Shown in pieces: positions 9,229 to 18,953 of a stretch of 64,000 bases of DNA. A program made the translations under genes and the position numbers. This DNA comes from Candidatus Schekmanbacteria bacterium (GTDB lineage: Bacteria; CSSED10-310; JACPHN01). The number at the start of each line of letters is the position of its first letter. Position 1 is the first letter of the stretch. The stretch is taken from positions 24,579-88,578 of the forward strand of contig JACPHN010000216.1 in NCBI GenBank assembly GCA_016188575.1, read 5' to 3'. Under the pieces are notes generated by a model. The model did not search any database. It was not told the DNA's origin and worked only from the letters and a program-made list of their open reading frames with translations.

Positions 9229-9608
9229 AGCCGCACGACCGTCTTTCCGAACGGAGCCAACGCCAGGACCGCGAGCTTGAGGTGCTGGAGAGCGAACGGG
9301 ATGCCGATGATGGTCACCGCCAGAGCCGCGGCGAGCGCGATGTGGCTAATGAAGATCCAGATTCCCGCGCAGAGCAACCAGACGAGGTTGAGAATAGCCC
9401 CGAGGAGTCCGGCACCGGCGGAGTCGGGATCTGCCTCGATGTCCTTGCCGAAAGGCAGCAGTCCCAGCCCGGCGATCTTGAAGCACTGAACGCCGAAGGG
9501 AATGCCGACGATGGTGAGGCACAGCACGAGCCCTCCCCAGACATACTCAAGCCAGATCACGAATCCCCCACCGAAGACGATCCACAGCACGTTGAGAATG
9601 AAGGTCAC
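9225..9608 (-). CDS. YccF-family inner-membrane protein
   Basis: 127 residues from the GTG at 9608, which has AGGAGG seven bases upstream. Two copies of the YccF motif are visible (TIVGIPFGVQCFKIA and TIIGIPFALQHLKLA), each next to a hydrophobic segment, giving about four membrane helices. It overlaps the following Cys-rich lipoprotein gene by four bases. The family is widespread and its role unknown. The pair sits on the opposite strand between the two vWA operons and shows they are not one transcript. Confidence 0.8.
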   Translation of the reverse strand: MTFILNVLWIVFGGGFVIWLEYVWGGLVLCLTIVGIPFGVQCFKIAGLGLLPFGKDIEADPDSAGAGLLGAILNLVWLLCAGIWIFISHIALAAALAVTIIGIPFALQHLKLAVLALAPFGKTVVRL

Positions 9609-9817
9609 GGCGATTCCTCCTGCTGTCTGGCGGACACCACGCTCGCTGGCTGCTCCGCGCCGCACCGATGCGACGCGGGACGCGGCATACAAGCGCGAGT
9701 ATAGCACGGGGCGGGCGGCAACTGCGCATTCTCACCCGTAACCAACCGGTGACGGCCTCAGAAGCTCACATCAGCGAGAGCCGCGCTTGGGCGCCGGCGC
9801 TTTTTGCGCGCCGGGAC

Positions 9818-9846
9818 TTGACACGGTTCACCGCCAGGACTACGAG
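9818..9846 (+). promoter_or_regulatory. Possible sigma70-type promoter of the SWIM-MoxR-vWA operon
   Basis: TTGACA (9818-9823) is followed after 17 bases by a weak TACGAG (9841-9846), about 58 bases before the GTG of the SWIM gene. It lies in the 295-base region between the divergent YccF and SWIM genes, which contains no other gene I can support. The -35 is perfect, the -10 poor. Confidence 0.4.
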
Positions 9847-9903
9847 TGACGCGGGGACCGCGCTCAGCTCCGCGGGAACCGAGTCGGATCGGAGTCGCCA
9901 CCC

Positions 9904-11322
9904 GTGCCCTGGACATGCGAGCAAATCCTGGCCCTCGCGCCTGACGCCAGCGCAGCCAAGTCGGGCAGGGAGCTGGCCATGCCTCGCAAATGGGTGTCGC
10001 TGGGAACAGACGTGGACGCGGCGTGGGGCGAGTGCCAGGGCAGCGCAAACGATCCATATCAAACGCGCATCGATCTGAGCGAACCCGCGTTCAAATGCTC
10101 TTGCCCCAGCCGGAAGTTTCCGTGCAAGCACGCTCTGGGTTTGTTCCTCCTGCTGGCCCAGCAACCAGCCGTCTTTTCCCAGTGCGGACGTCCGGACTGG
10201 GTAGACGAGTGGCTCGGATCAAGGCGGGAGCGCGCCGAAAAAAAGGAGCAAAGGCGAGAAGCCGGTGCGGCGGCCGCCGCCGCTGACCCCGCGGCTCAGG
10301 CCCGGCGGGCGGCGGAACAGGCCAGACGCGCTGAAGCGCGTGAAGACAAGGTGGCCCGCGGCCTCGACGAGCTCGACCGTTTCTTGCGCGACCTCGTGCG
10401 CCAGGGTCTGGCCACCGTGCGGGACAAGCCGTATTCGTTCTGGGACGCGCCGGCCGCCCGCCTGGTCGACGCACAGGCGCCTGGCCTGGCGCGGCGGCTC
10501 CAGGAGCTGGCCGGTGTCGCCTCCGCGGACGGCCGCTGGCAGGAGAAGGTGCTCGAGCGACTCGGTCGGCTGCACGTGATCATCGAAGGCTACCGGCACA
10601 TTGCCGCGCTCCCCTCGGACATGCAAGCGGACCTCCGCGCCGCAATCGGCTTCACGGTGCCGCAAGAAGACGTCCTGTCCGGGACCGGCGTTCGCGATCA
10701 GTGGCTGGTTCTGGGGCAGCGCGTTCATGAAGAGGACCGACTGCGCACACAACGCACCTGGCTGTGGGGACAGGCGTGCAGGAGAGCGGCGCTGATTCTG
10801 CATTTCGCTCCAGCCGGCCAACCACTGGATATCAGTCTCGTGCCGGGCACCGCGCTTGCTGCGGAGGTCGTCTATTTCCCGGCCAGCTACCCGCAGCGCG
10901 CACTCATCAAGACGCGGTTGTCCAATCCTCGGTCCTTGTCGGAGGTCCTCCCCGCGCCTCGCCGGGAGCGGGAGGCGGACGGCAACGGCCACGGCACGGT
11001 TGCTACGGCCCTGGCCCGCTGCGCCGAGGCGCTGGCAACCCAGCCCCTGCTCGAGACCTTCCCACTGTGGCTCGAAACCGTCGTGCCCGTGCGGATCGCG
11101 GGAGGATGGAATCTCCGGGACGAAGATGGACGTCTGATGCCCCTGGAGCGCGGTTGCGGTGGTACGGAATGGATGTTGGCGGCCCTCAGCGGAAATGCGC
11201 CTATTGACGTCTTCGGCGAATGGGACGGCGATGCCCTGCGCGCTCTGAGCGCGTGGGTAGATGGCCGGCTTGTGCGCTGTTCGTGGCCGGATCCGGTGGG
11301 CGCACAAGATCTCGAAGGCTAG
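9904..11322 (+). CDS. SWIM zinc-finger protein, first gene of the MoxR-vWA five-gene operon
   Basis: 472 residues from a GTG start with GGAG nine bases upstream. A SWIM zinc finger (CxC...CxH) is clear near residues 64-75: FKCSCPSRKFPCKHALGL. A charged, Ala/Arg/Glu-rich helical linker follows (about 110-165), then an uncharacterised C-terminal half. SWIM domains bind DNA or proteins. It heads a tightly packed set (gaps of 3 to 42 bases) with DUF5691, MoxR, DUF5682 and vWA proteins; I know these families to travel together. The role is unproven. Confidence 0.82.
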   Translation: MPWTCEQILALAPDASAAKSGRELAMPRKWVSLGTDVDAAWGECQGSANDPYQTRIDLSEPAFKCSCPSRKFPCKHALGLFLLLAQQPAVFSQCGRPDWVDEWLGSRRERAEKKEQRREAGAAAAAADPAAQARRAAEQARRAEAREDKVARGLDELDRFLRDLVRQGLATVRDKPYSFWDAPAARLVDAQAPGLARRLQELAGVASADGRWQEKVLERLGRLHVIIEGYRHIAALPSDMQADLRAAIGFTVPQEDVLSGTGVRDQWLVLGQRVHEEDRLRTQRTWLWGQACRRAALILHFAPAGQPLDISLVPGTALAAEVVYFPASYPQRALIKTRLSNPRSLSEVLPAPRREREADGNGHGTVATALARCAEALATQPLLETFPLWLETVVPVRIAGGWNLRDEDGRLMPLERGCGGTEWMLAALSGNAPIDVFGEWDGDALRALSAWVDGRLVRCSWPDPVGAQDLEG

Positions 11323-11325
11323 ACC

Positions 11326-12858
11326 GTGGAAATCGCGAACGAGCTCCTCCGCGTTGCCCTGCTCGGGACCGAGAGACAGCCCCTGCCATGGCCGGAGCAG
11401 GCCGCCGATGGGTTGGGACGGCTGCTGTCCGCGCTCGACGCCGGCGATCGCGAGGGCGCGCTGCTCGGCGCCGCCGGCGCGCTGGCCGTCTACCGGCGAG
11501 CGGGTCGGGTGTCGGCCACGCGCGAGACGGTCCCAGTGCCCTGCCCGCGGGACGCACAGCCGCGCTGCAGTGAACGCGCCGCTCTCCACTTGGCGCAGAT
11601 GCTCGAGGACCCGCACAAGCTGCCCGTCCTGCCGGAGTGGCTGCAGGCGCTGCGCGCAAAGGACAAGCGGATCCCGGAGGAAAAGTTGCCGCCCCTCCTC
11701 GAGCTCGGCAGGCGCGACCGGGAGCTGCGTGAGACGCTCGTCCCTGCGCTCGGGAAGCGGGGTGCCTGGCTGGCCTCCCTGAACCCCGACTGGAGCTATG
11801 CGCTCGCGAGCAGCGCGGAGACGGGAGAGGATGCCCTCGAGGTCTGGCAGACCGCTGACACGCCAGATCGCCAGCGACTGCTCCGCACGATCCGCCGGGA
11901 GTATCCGGATCGGGCCCGCAAGCTCGTGGAATCAACATGGAAAGAAGACCCACCCGAAGAGCGCGCAGCATTTCTGGCAGAGCTCCGCACGGGGTTGAGC
12001 ATGGCCGATGAGCCACTCCTGGAGGAGGCGCTGGACGACAGGCGCAAAGAGGTGCGACAGGCGGCGATCGATCTGCTCGCGCGCCTGCCCGAGTCGCGTC
12101 TGGTGCGGCGCATGAGCGAACGTGTCCTGCCGCTGATCGCCATCCCCGACGGCGAGCCCGCGACGATCGAGGTCCGGTTGCCCGAGGCGAGCGACAAAGC
12201 CATGCAGCGCGACGGTGTTGCGCTCAAGCCGACCGCGGACCACGGGAACCTGGGGGAAAAGGCGTTTTGGCTGCTGCAAATGCTGCGGGCCGTGCCGCCT
12301 TCGCACTGGAGCCACCGGCGCGAGCTGCCACCCGAGCGGCTGCTCGACGCGGCGGACAGGAGCGAGTGGAAGGAGGTGCTGATGCGGGGTTGGGCGGAGG
12401 CCGCAGCGCGTTTTCGGAGTCCAGGCTGGGCCGAGGCCATGCTGCTGCGCGCCGACGCGCTGCAAGACGGCGCCGCACGCGCGCCCCTGCTCGAGGCATT
12501 GCCCCCTGCGCAGCAACAGGCCGTCCTCTTGGAGCTGATGCCCGACGCCCATCGCACCGCTGCCGAGCACCAGGGGTGGGTCGCGCTGCTGCGCGCTTGC
12601 GAGAGAGACTGGAGCTCGACCTTCGCCGAGAAGGTAGTCGCCCATAGTCTGGGCATTCTCGACTCGAGATACGGATTCCATCTGGAACCCGCTCTGTCTT
12701 TGTGCTCGCTCACCGTTCCGCCGTCATTGTACCCGACGGTGGCCGCGCAGCTCGGCGAAGGGAGCGACGACGCGTGGGGTTGGCGGTCACGGGCCGTGGA
12801 GAAGTTTCTCGTGCTTCTCCGGTTCCGCTGGGACATGTTGCAGGCCCTCGAAGAATAG
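11326..12858 (+). CDS. DUF5691-like alpha-helical protein
   Basis: 510 residues, starting with a GTG three bases after the SWIM gene. The N terminus (ELLRVALLGTERQPLPWP) and the helical, Leu/Glu/Arg-rich body match what I remember of DUF5691 proteins that accompany SWIM, MoxR and DUF5682 genes; assignment rests on sequence feel and neighbourhood. Segments such as DRRKEVRQAAIDLLARLP near residue 240 look like HEAT-type repeats, suggesting a scaffold. No catalytic motif, membrane segment or signal peptide. Function unknown. Confidence 0.65.
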   Translation: MEIANELLRVALLGTERQPLPWPEQAADGLGRLLSALDAGDREGALLGAAGALAVYRRAGRVSATRETVPVPCPRDAQPRCSERAALHLAQMLEDPHKLPVLPEWLQALRAKDKRIPEEKLPPLLELGRRDRELRETLVPALGKRGAWLASLNPDWSYALASSAETGEDALEVWQTADTPDRQRLLRTIRREYPDRARKLVESTWKEDPPEERAAFLAELRTGLSMADEPLLEEALDDRRKEVRQAAIDLLARLPESRLVRRMSERVLPLIAIPDGEPATIEVRLPEASDKAMQRDGVALKPTADHGNLGEKAFWLLQMLRAVPPSHWSHRRELPPERLLDAADRSEWKEVLMRGWAEAAARFRSPGWAEAMLLRADALQDGAARAPLLEALPPAQQQAVLLELMPDAHRTAAEHQGWVALLRACERDWSSTFAEKVVAHSLGILDSRYGFHLEPALSLCSLTVPPSLYPTVAAQLGEGSDDAWGWRSRAVEKFLVLLRFRWDMLQALEE

Positions 12859-12884
12859 TCAGCAAGGAAAGGGAGACACGATCG

Positions 12885-13964
12885 ATGCCGGAGACTTTGC
12901 GCGCCACGTCCGAACAGCAGTTTGCGGGCGAGCTCGAAGCTCTGGCCCGCGCCGACGACAGGCCCAGACCGCCCAACTGGAAGCTCTCGCCCTGGGCCGT
13001 GTCGACCTACCTGCTCGGAGGCGCGCTCGGCAGCAGCACCGAGATCACGCCCAAGTACATTGGCAACCGGCGCATCATCGAGATCGCCGTCGCCACGCTC
13101 GCCACGGATCGCGCGTTGCTGCTGCTAGGGGTGCCGGGAACTGCCAAGACGTGGGTTTCCGAGCACCTCGCGGCCGCGATTTCCGGTGATTCGACCTTGC
13201 TGGTTCAGGGCACCGCCGGAACCGCCGAGGAAGCCGTGCGCTACGGCTGGAACTACGCCCGCCTGCTCGCCGAGGGACCGTCCTCGCGAGCGCTCGTTCC
13301 GAGCCCCATCATGCGCGCCATGCAAGCGGGCAAGATTGCGCGGGTCGAGGAGCTCACTCGCATTCCGTCCGACGTGCAGGACGCCATGATCACCAATCTT
13401 TCCGAGAAGGCACTGCAGATTCCCGAGCTCAACGAGCAGATCCAGGCCATCAAGGGTTTCAACGTCATCGCCACCGCCAACGACCGCGACCGCGGCGTCA
13501 ACGAGCTTTCCAGCGCGCTCAAGCGCCGCTTCAATACCGTCGTGCTGCCGCTGCCGGAGAGCGCCGACGAGGAAGTCCGGATCGTTCAGCGCCGTTGCGA
13601 GGCGCTCGGCCGCGCTCTGGAGCTCCCTGCCGAACCGCCCGCGCTCGACGAGATCCGCCGTGTCGTCGTCATCTTTCGCGAGCTCCGCGACGGCAAGAGC
13701 ACGGATGGGAAGACGAAGCTCAAATCGCCGAGCAGCACGCTGAGCACCGCCGAAGCCATCTCGGTCATCAACAGCGGCCAGGCCCTGGCTGCTCATTTCG
13801 GTGACGCCAAGATGTGCGCAGGCGATCTGGCGGCCGGCCTCACAGGGGCCGTGATCAAGGATCCCGTGCAGGATCGAATCGTCTGGCAAGAGTACCTCGA
13901 GGCGGTCGTCAAGGAGCGCCCGGGATGGAAGGACCTCTATCGGGCCTGTCGCGAGATCCTGTAG
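12885..13964 (+). CDS. MoxR-type AAA+ ATPase
   Basis: 359 residues from the ATG at 12885, preceded by GGGAG (12871-12875). Walker A is LLGVPGTAKTW near residue 85; the Walker B position reads ARVEELTRIPSDVQDAM, a MoxR-type arrangement with VEE in place of DE; sensor 1 is VIATANDRDRGVNE, and the arginine finger region LSSALKRRFN follows. MoxR ATPases act as chaperone-like remodelers together with vWA proteins, and a vWA gene lies two genes downstream. It should assemble into a hexamer in the cytoplasm. Gap to DUF5682 is 16 bases, so co-transcription is likely. Confidence 0.88.
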   Translation: MPETLRATSEQQFAGELEALARADDRPRPPNWKLSPWAVSTYLLGGALGSSTEITPKYIGNRRIIEIAVATLATDRALLLLGVPGTAKTWVSEHLAAAISGDSTLLVQGTAGTAEEAVRYGWNYARLLAEGPSSRALVPSPIMRAMQAGKIARVEELTRIPSDVQDAMITNLSEKALQIPELNEQIQAIKGFNVIATANDRDRGVNELSSALKRRFNTVVLPLPESADEEVRIVQRRCEALGRALELPAEPPALDEIRRVVVIFRELRDGKSTDGKTKLKSPSSTLSTAEAISVINSGQALAAHFGDAKMCAGDLAAGLTGAVIKDPVQDRIVWQEYLEAVVKERPGWKDLYRACREIL

Positions 13965-13980
13965 CTGCGGGCAAAACGCG

Positions 13981-16266
13981 ATGACGGACAGGTCGACGGT
14001 CACCATCTACGGCATTCGCCACCACGGCCCGGGCTCGGCCAGGAGCCTGACCCGCGCGCTGCGGGCATTCGAGCCGGACTGCATTCTCATCGAAGGACCG
14101 GCCGATGCCGCGGAGCCTCTGTCGCTGCTGCGCCACCCGGAAATGGAGCCGCCGGTCGCGCTGCTCGGCTATGTCCCGGACGATCCCCGACGCGCGGTGT
14201 ATTATCCGTTCGCGGTTTTCTCTCCAGAATGGCAGGCGCTGCAATATGGCCTGTCGCGAGGCATAAAAACCGCATTCATGGACCTGCCGGTGAGCGCCCA
14301 GCTCGCTCTGGCGGAAGCTGACGGCGCCGCGGACGTTTCGCTAGACACCCCGGCGCAGGTCGCGGAAGGCTTGCCGGAGACCGCCACACCTGGACCGCAT
14401 CCCCGTGACGATCCGCTGCGGTGGCTGGCCGAGGCGGCCGGCTATGGTGACGGCGAACGCTGGTGGGAGCATTTGGTCGAGCAGAGGCGCAACGCGGAAG
14501 GTCTCTTCGCGGGCGTGCTCGAGGCGATGAGCGAGCTGCGCAGGGAGCTGCCGCCAGCCGCAGATGACTTCCAGGCGGGGCGCGAGCTTGGGCGAGAAGC
14601 GCACATGCGGACCGTCATCCGTGCCGCCCGGAAGGAGGGGTTCGACCGCATCGCCGTGGTCTGCGGCGCCTGGCACGCGCCGGCGCTGGTAGCCGACGAC
14701 ATGCCACCCGCCAAGAGTGACGCCGCGCTCCTCAAGAGCCTTCCCAAGGTCAAGGCACAGGTTACGTGGGTGCCATGGACGTATGGCCGGCTCTCCAGAA
14801 ACAGCGGCTATGGCGCGGGCATCGCTTCCCCCGGCTGGTATCACCACCTCTGGAGTTATCCCGAAAACGTGACGGAGCGGTGGCTGACGCGCGTGGCGCG
14901 GTTGCTGCGTGCCGAGGACCTCGACGCATCCTCGGCGCAGATCATCGAAGCCGTGCGCCTCGCCGAAGCGCTGGCGGCGCTGCGCGATCGGCCATTGCCC
15001 GGTCTGGAGGAGCTCGACGAGGCCGCGCAGGCCGTCTTCTGCTTCGGCAACACCCTGGCCTTGAGATTGATCGAACAGAAGCTGACCATCGGCGACCGCC
15101 TGGGCCGAGTGCCCCCGGACACACCGCTGGTGCCGCTGCAGCGGGACGTGCAGCGGGAACAGAAGCGACTGCGACTGTCGCCCAAGGCGTCGCGCGAAAT
15201 CCTGGAGCTGGACTTGCGCCGGGAGATCGATCTCGGCCGCAGCTTGCTGATGCATCGGCTGGCATTGCTCGATATCCCCTGGGGCAGCCCGGAGCAGGCG
15301 CGCGGCACGGGCACGTTCAAAGAAATCTGGTCGCTGCAGTGGTTGCCGGAGCTGGCAGTGAAGATCATCGAGGCCGCCACGTGGGGCAACACGGTTCTCG
15401 AGGCTGCGGGCGCGTTCGCGCGCCACCTAGCCGACGATGTACCCAACCTCCCGGCGCTGACCGCGCTCATCGGCCGCGTCTTCCTGGCCGAGCTGCCCGA
15501 CGCGGCGGAGCATGTGATGCAGCGACTTCAAAACGAGGCGGCGCTGGCCAGCGACGTGGCACTCCTGATCGATGCGCTGCCGCCCCTGGCCAATGCACTG
15601 CGGTACGGAAACGTCCGCGAAACCGATGCGCGACTGGTGAGCAGCGTGGTGGACGGTCTGGTGGCGCGCATCTGCGTGGGGTTGCCGATCGCCTGCGGTT
15701 CGCTCAATGATGACGCGGCCGGAGAAATGCTCGGACGTCTCGCCGCCATGCACGAGGCCGTCACGTTGCTGCAGCGGAGCGAGCATCAGAGCGTCTGGAC
15801 CGCTGTCCTGCGACGCCTGGCGGACCTGCCAAACCTGAATGGGCTCATTGCCGGCCGGGCGGTGCGCCTGCTGCTCGAGACTCGGAGCCTCGGCCCCGAG
15901 GAGGCGGCGCAGCGAATGAGTCTGGCCCTGTCCGCGGCCGCTGACCCGTTGGTCGCGGCGGGTTGGCTCGAGGGCTTCCTCGGAGGGAGCGGCCTCGTGC
16001 TGCTTCACGACGAGCCGCTGTGGGGTGTGGTGGACGAGTGGGTGACGGGTCTGAGCGGCGAGCTGTTCACTCGGGTGTTGCCGCTGCTGCGCCGCACCTT
16101 TGGCGCGTTTGCGCCGCCGGAGCGCCGCCAGATGGGGGCGCGTGTCAAAGGCGGTGGGCAGGTTGGTTCGCCGTCCGCGCCCGGCTTGGCGACGCCGGGT
16201 GGCGCGTTCGACCGCGCGCGGGCGGAGGCGGTGTTGCCGCTGATCAGGCAGTTGCTCGGGATTTGA
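13981..16266 (+). CDS. DUF5682 protein, possible TIKI/TraB-like hydrolase fold
   Basis: 761 residues. The N terminus has GIRHHGPGSARSL followed by CILIEGPADA, and near residue 220 IAVVCGAWHAPAL. This His-rich start, an hxhEGP strand and a later GxxH strand are the pattern of DUF5682, and resemble the TIKI/TraB/EreA superfamily of metal-dependent hydrolases. The superfamily link is my inference. The rest is helical with a long C-terminal region; no signal peptide. It is the largest protein of the operon and the best candidate for its enzymatic effector. Confidence 0.75.
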   Translation: MTDRSTVTIYGIRHHGPGSARSLTRALRAFEPDCILIEGPADAAEPLSLLRHPEMEPPVALLGYVPDDPRRAVYYPFAVFSPEWQALQYGLSRGIKTAFMDLPVSAQLALAEADGAADVSLDTPAQVAEGLPETATPGPHPRDDPLRWLAEAAGYGDGERWWEHLVEQRRNAEGLFAGVLEAMSELRRELPPAADDFQAGRELGREAHMRTVIRAARKEGFDRIAVVCGAWHAPALVADDMPPAKSDAALLKSLPKVKAQVTWVPWTYGRLSRNSGYGAGIASPGWYHHLWSYPENVTERWLTRVARLLRAEDLDASSAQIIEAVRLAEALAALRDRPLPGLEELDEAAQAVFCFGNTLALRLIEQKLTIGDRLGRVPPDTPLVPLQRDVQREQKRLRLSPKASREILELDLRREIDLGRSLLMHRLALLDIPWGSPEQARGTGTFKEIWSLQWLPELAVKIIEAATWGNTVLEAAGAFARHLADDVPNLPALTALIGRVFLAELPDAAEHVMQRLQNEAALASDVALLIDALPPLANALRYGNVRETDARLVSSVVDGLVARICVGLPIACGSLNDDAAGEMLGRLAAMHEAVTLLQRSEHQSVWTAVLRRLADLPNLNGLIAGRAVRLLLETRSLGPEEAAQRMSLALSAAADPLVAAGWLEGFLGGSGLVLLHDEPLWGVVDEWVTGLSGELFTRVLPLLRRTFGAFAPPERRQMGARVKGGGQVGSPSAPGLATPGGAFDRARAEAVLPLIRQLLGI

Positions 16267-16308
16267 GGAATGGCGGCGGGACGCGTTTCCTGACGACGAG
16301 AGGGCATC

Positions 16309-17505
16309 ATGATTGATGATGTGGCGGGTAGTGTCGCGCCAGGCTCGGACTCTGAGCGCCTGCGTCGCTGGCGCTTGATTCTCGGCGGCGACGAGGCGGA
16401 TGGGACCGGCTGGCATCTCGCTGGCACGGACCTGGTGATGGATCGGGCGCTATCGACTCTCTATGGTGCCTGCGACAGTGGCCGGGAGCGGCGCGGTGGC
16501 CTCGGCCTCTCGGCTCCGAGCGTGGCGCGTTGGCTCGGAGACATCCGGGCCTGTTTCCCCGCTTCGGTCGTTCGCGTGATGCAACAGGATGCGCTCGAGC
16601 GCCTGAACCTCAGATCCCTGCTGCTGGAACCGGAAATGCTGGAAGCCGTGCAGCCCGATGTTCACCTGGTGGCCGACCTGATCGCGCTCGGCGGCATCAT
16701 GCCTCAAAAGGCCAGAGAGAGCGCTCGCATGGTCGTGCGCAAGGTCGTGCAAGAGCTGACCCGCAAGCTTGCCAACCCCACGCGTCAGGCGATCTGCGGC
16801 AGCCTCGACCGTTCGGTTCGCAACCGCCGCCCGCGCCATCACGAGATCAACTGGGATCGCACCATTCGCGTCAACCTCAGGCATTACCAGCCCGACTTCC
16901 GGACCATCGTGCCGGAAACGCGCATCGGCCATGGCCGCAAGCGCTCGGCCCTGCGCGACGTCATCCTGTGCGTGGACCAGAGCGGCTCGATGGGAACCTC
17001 GGTCGTGTACTCGGGGATCTTCGGCGCGGTGCTGGCGTCGCTGCCTGCCGTGCGCACACAGATCGTCGTTTTCGACACGGCGGTGGTCGACATGACCGAG
17101 AAGCTGCAAGACCTGGTTGAGCTTCTCTTCGGCGTTCAACTCGGCGGTGGGACTGACATCAACCGCGCGCTCGCCTATGCGCAGAGTCTGGTGCGGCGAC
17201 CGATCGAGACGATTGTGGTGCTCATCAGCGACCTGTGTGAGGGTGGGGTCCGCGAAGAGATGCTCAGGCGTGCGCATTCGCTGGTGGCCAGCGGCGCGCA
17301 GCTCGTGGCGCTGTTAGCGCTGTGCGATGACGGCGCCCCTGCCTATGATCACGAAAACGCGGCGGCGCTGGCCGCTCTCGGGGTGCCTTCGTTCGCCTGC
17401 ACGCCCGATCTCTTTCCGGATCTCATGGCCGCGGCCATCCGCCGGCAGGACCTGGCGCAGTGGGCCGCCAGCCGCGGCATCGGGGCAACGCGCGGGGCGG
17501 TCTAG
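16309..17505 (+). CDS. vWA-domain protein of the MoxR operon
   Basis: 398 residues. The first 210 residues are helical; the vWA domain follows with a complete metal site: CVDQSGSMG, then GGGTDINRA, then ISDLCEGG. MoxR ATPases characteristically pair with such proteins, the ATPase acting on the vWA partner or its client. It is the last gene of the five-gene operon, 42 bases after DUF5682. It differs in sequence and architecture from the TerY-like vWA protein at 8016, so it is not a recent duplicate. Confidence 0.85.
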   Translation: MIDDVAGSVAPGSDSERLRRWRLILGGDEADGTGWHLAGTDLVMDRALSTLYGACDSGRERRGGLGLSAPSVARWLGDIRACFPASVVRVMQQDALERLNLRSLLLEPEMLEAVQPDVHLVADLIALGGIMPQKARESARMVVRKVVQELTRKLANPTRQAICGSLDRSVRNRRPRHHEINWDRTIRVNLRHYQPDFRTIVPETRIGHGRKRSALRDVILCVDQSGSMGTSVVYSGIFGAVLASLPAVRTQIVVFDTAVVDMTEKLQDLVELLFGVQLGGGTDINRALAYAQSLVRRPIETIVVLISDLCEGGVREEMLRRAHSLVASGAQLVALLALCDDGAPAYDHENAAALAALGVPSFACTPDLFPDLMAAAIRRQDLAQWAASRGIGATRGAV

Positions 17506-17897
17506 TCCAGCGTGGGGCGGGCCTTCGAGCCGGGGAGGCCGTGGGCGGGATGCCGCGCCGAAGCACGGGGTCGAGTTTGGCGACGGTGGTGCGTTCCCCG
17601 CCGTCAGCCCGCGAGCGCCTTGCCGAAGGCGCGCACCGCCTGGATTCAGGTTCCCGAGAGCCCGGCGGCGCGGGCGGGGGTAGGGCCGTTGCATGTGACG
17701 TATGCGCGCCGGTGTGATCGCGCGATTACGGACTGCGGCGGGGCTGTGACGAGCGAGTTACACTGCGCGCGGTGCCGGTGAAGCAATGGCGGTATGGTAA
17801 CATCGCTTTCAGCGCATGGACAGGCACGCATGTTGCATGTTAGGGGCGGCCGGCATTTGCGGCGCGGCCAGGTGTGTTGGTGATCGGAGGCTGTGAC
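17506..17897. other. Intergenic region with no gene
   Basis: 392 bases between the vWA gene and the M28 peptidase. I see no convincing reading frame, RNA gene, terminator hairpin with a T-run, or repeat. It must carry the promoter of the peptidase gene, but I could not pick a good -35/-10 pair. Confidence 0.5.
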
Positions 17898-18944
17898 ATG
17901 TCTTGCTTTGCTGGCTGCTCTCGTATGACGTTGGCTGGTCTCTTCGCGATTCTGCTCGCCGCGGCGTCGCCGTTTGCTCCCGCAGCGGCCGGCCAGGACA
18001 ACAGCCACCATGGTGACTGCTCGCCGGCACACGGACATCGCGATCCGGCGCTGGCGGTGCCGGGTGTGCCTTTCGTATCACTGGTCACGGCTCCCCGCCG
18101 CACGGACACGGCCACCATCGTCGATGCCGTGAGCGAATCCCGCTACGCAGCGTTTCTCAGCGATACTGTGGCGGCGTTTTCATCGCGCTACACGCTTGGA
18201 TCCAATTTTCAGAGCGTGAGCACCTGGGTGCGGGACCGCTTCGTTCAGGCGGGGGCACCGTCCGTGGAGCTGGACCCGTACTCGTACAGCGGCAAGACCT
18301 ACTACAACGTCGTGGCGAGCTTCCCCGGAACCGCCGGTGATGGCCGGTTCGTGCTGGTCGGCGCGCACTACGACAGCACGAGCGAGATGCCGACGACCAA
18401 AGCGCCGGGCGCCAACGACAATGCGAGCGGGACGGCGGCGCTCCTGGAGCTTGCATCGGTATTGCGCGACTACAGCTTGCCCCACGGGGTGCGCCTGGTG
18501 GCGTTCTCCGGGGAAGAGCAGGGGATGAAGGGCAGCGGCGCGTATGTTTCTGATCTGCTCGCGGCTGGGGATGGAGACAACATGGTCGCGGCGGTGATCA
18601 TGGACATGCTGTCCTACGATGAAGGGGGCGCGCCCTCGGTGCTGTTGGAGAGCAGCAGCGCATTCCAGAGTCTGCTATCACAGGTCGGCAACATCGCCGC
18701 GAGCTACACGGGGCTCGAGGTCCGCACGTCCCAGTCGCCGTTTGGGAGCGATCATATGCCCTTCATCCAGAATGGGCTGCCGTCGCTGTTGCTGATCGAG
18801 AACGACTGGGACAGCTACCCGTACTATCACAGCTCCAACGATGCTCTGACCGAGCAGGACATGGCTACGGGCACCGAGATCACCAGGCTCGCGGCGGCTG
18901 CACTGGTTGATCTCGCGGCCACCTCGACTGTGCAGGCGGAGTGA
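17898..18944 (+). CDS. Secreted M28-family zinc aminopeptidase
   Basis: 348 residues from the ATG at 17898, which has GGAGG seven bases upstream (the frame is open to an earlier ATG at 17874 without such a site). A signal peptide ends near PAAAGQD. Zinc ligands of the two-metal M28 site are all present: His in GAHYDS, Asp in GANDNASG, the Glu pair in FSGEEQG, Asp in VIMDMLSYD, and His in FGSDHMPF. It should remove N-terminal residues from peptides in the periplasm or outside the cell. Stands alone, followed by genes on the other strand. Confidence 0.9.
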   Translation: MSCFAGCSRMTLAGLFAILLAAASPFAPAAAGQDNSHHGDCSPAHGHRDPALAVPGVPFVSLVTAPRRTDTATIVDAVSESRYAAFLSDTVAAFSSRYTLGSNFQSVSTWVRDRFVQAGAPSVELDPYSYSGKTYYNVVASFPGTAGDGRFVLVGAHYDSTSEMPTTKAPGANDNASGTAALLELASVLRDYSLPHGVRLVAFSGEEQGMKGSGAYVSDLLAAGDGDNMVAAVIMDMLSYDEGGAPSVLLESSSAFQSLLSQVGNIAASYTGLEVRTSQSPFGSDHMPFIQNGLPSLLLIENDWDSYPYYHSSNDALTEQDMATGTEITRLAAAALVDLAATSTVQAE

Positions 18945-18953
18945 CGGGCGTCG

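Noticed and set aside
10219-11616. 465-codon minus-strand frame opposite the SWIM gene
   Set aside because: Overlaps the SWIM motif gene and the start of the next; no recognisable features.
4375-17505. A single long operon
   Set aside because: Two reverse-strand genes (8854-9608) and a separate promoter-like sequence at 9818 divide it into two units.
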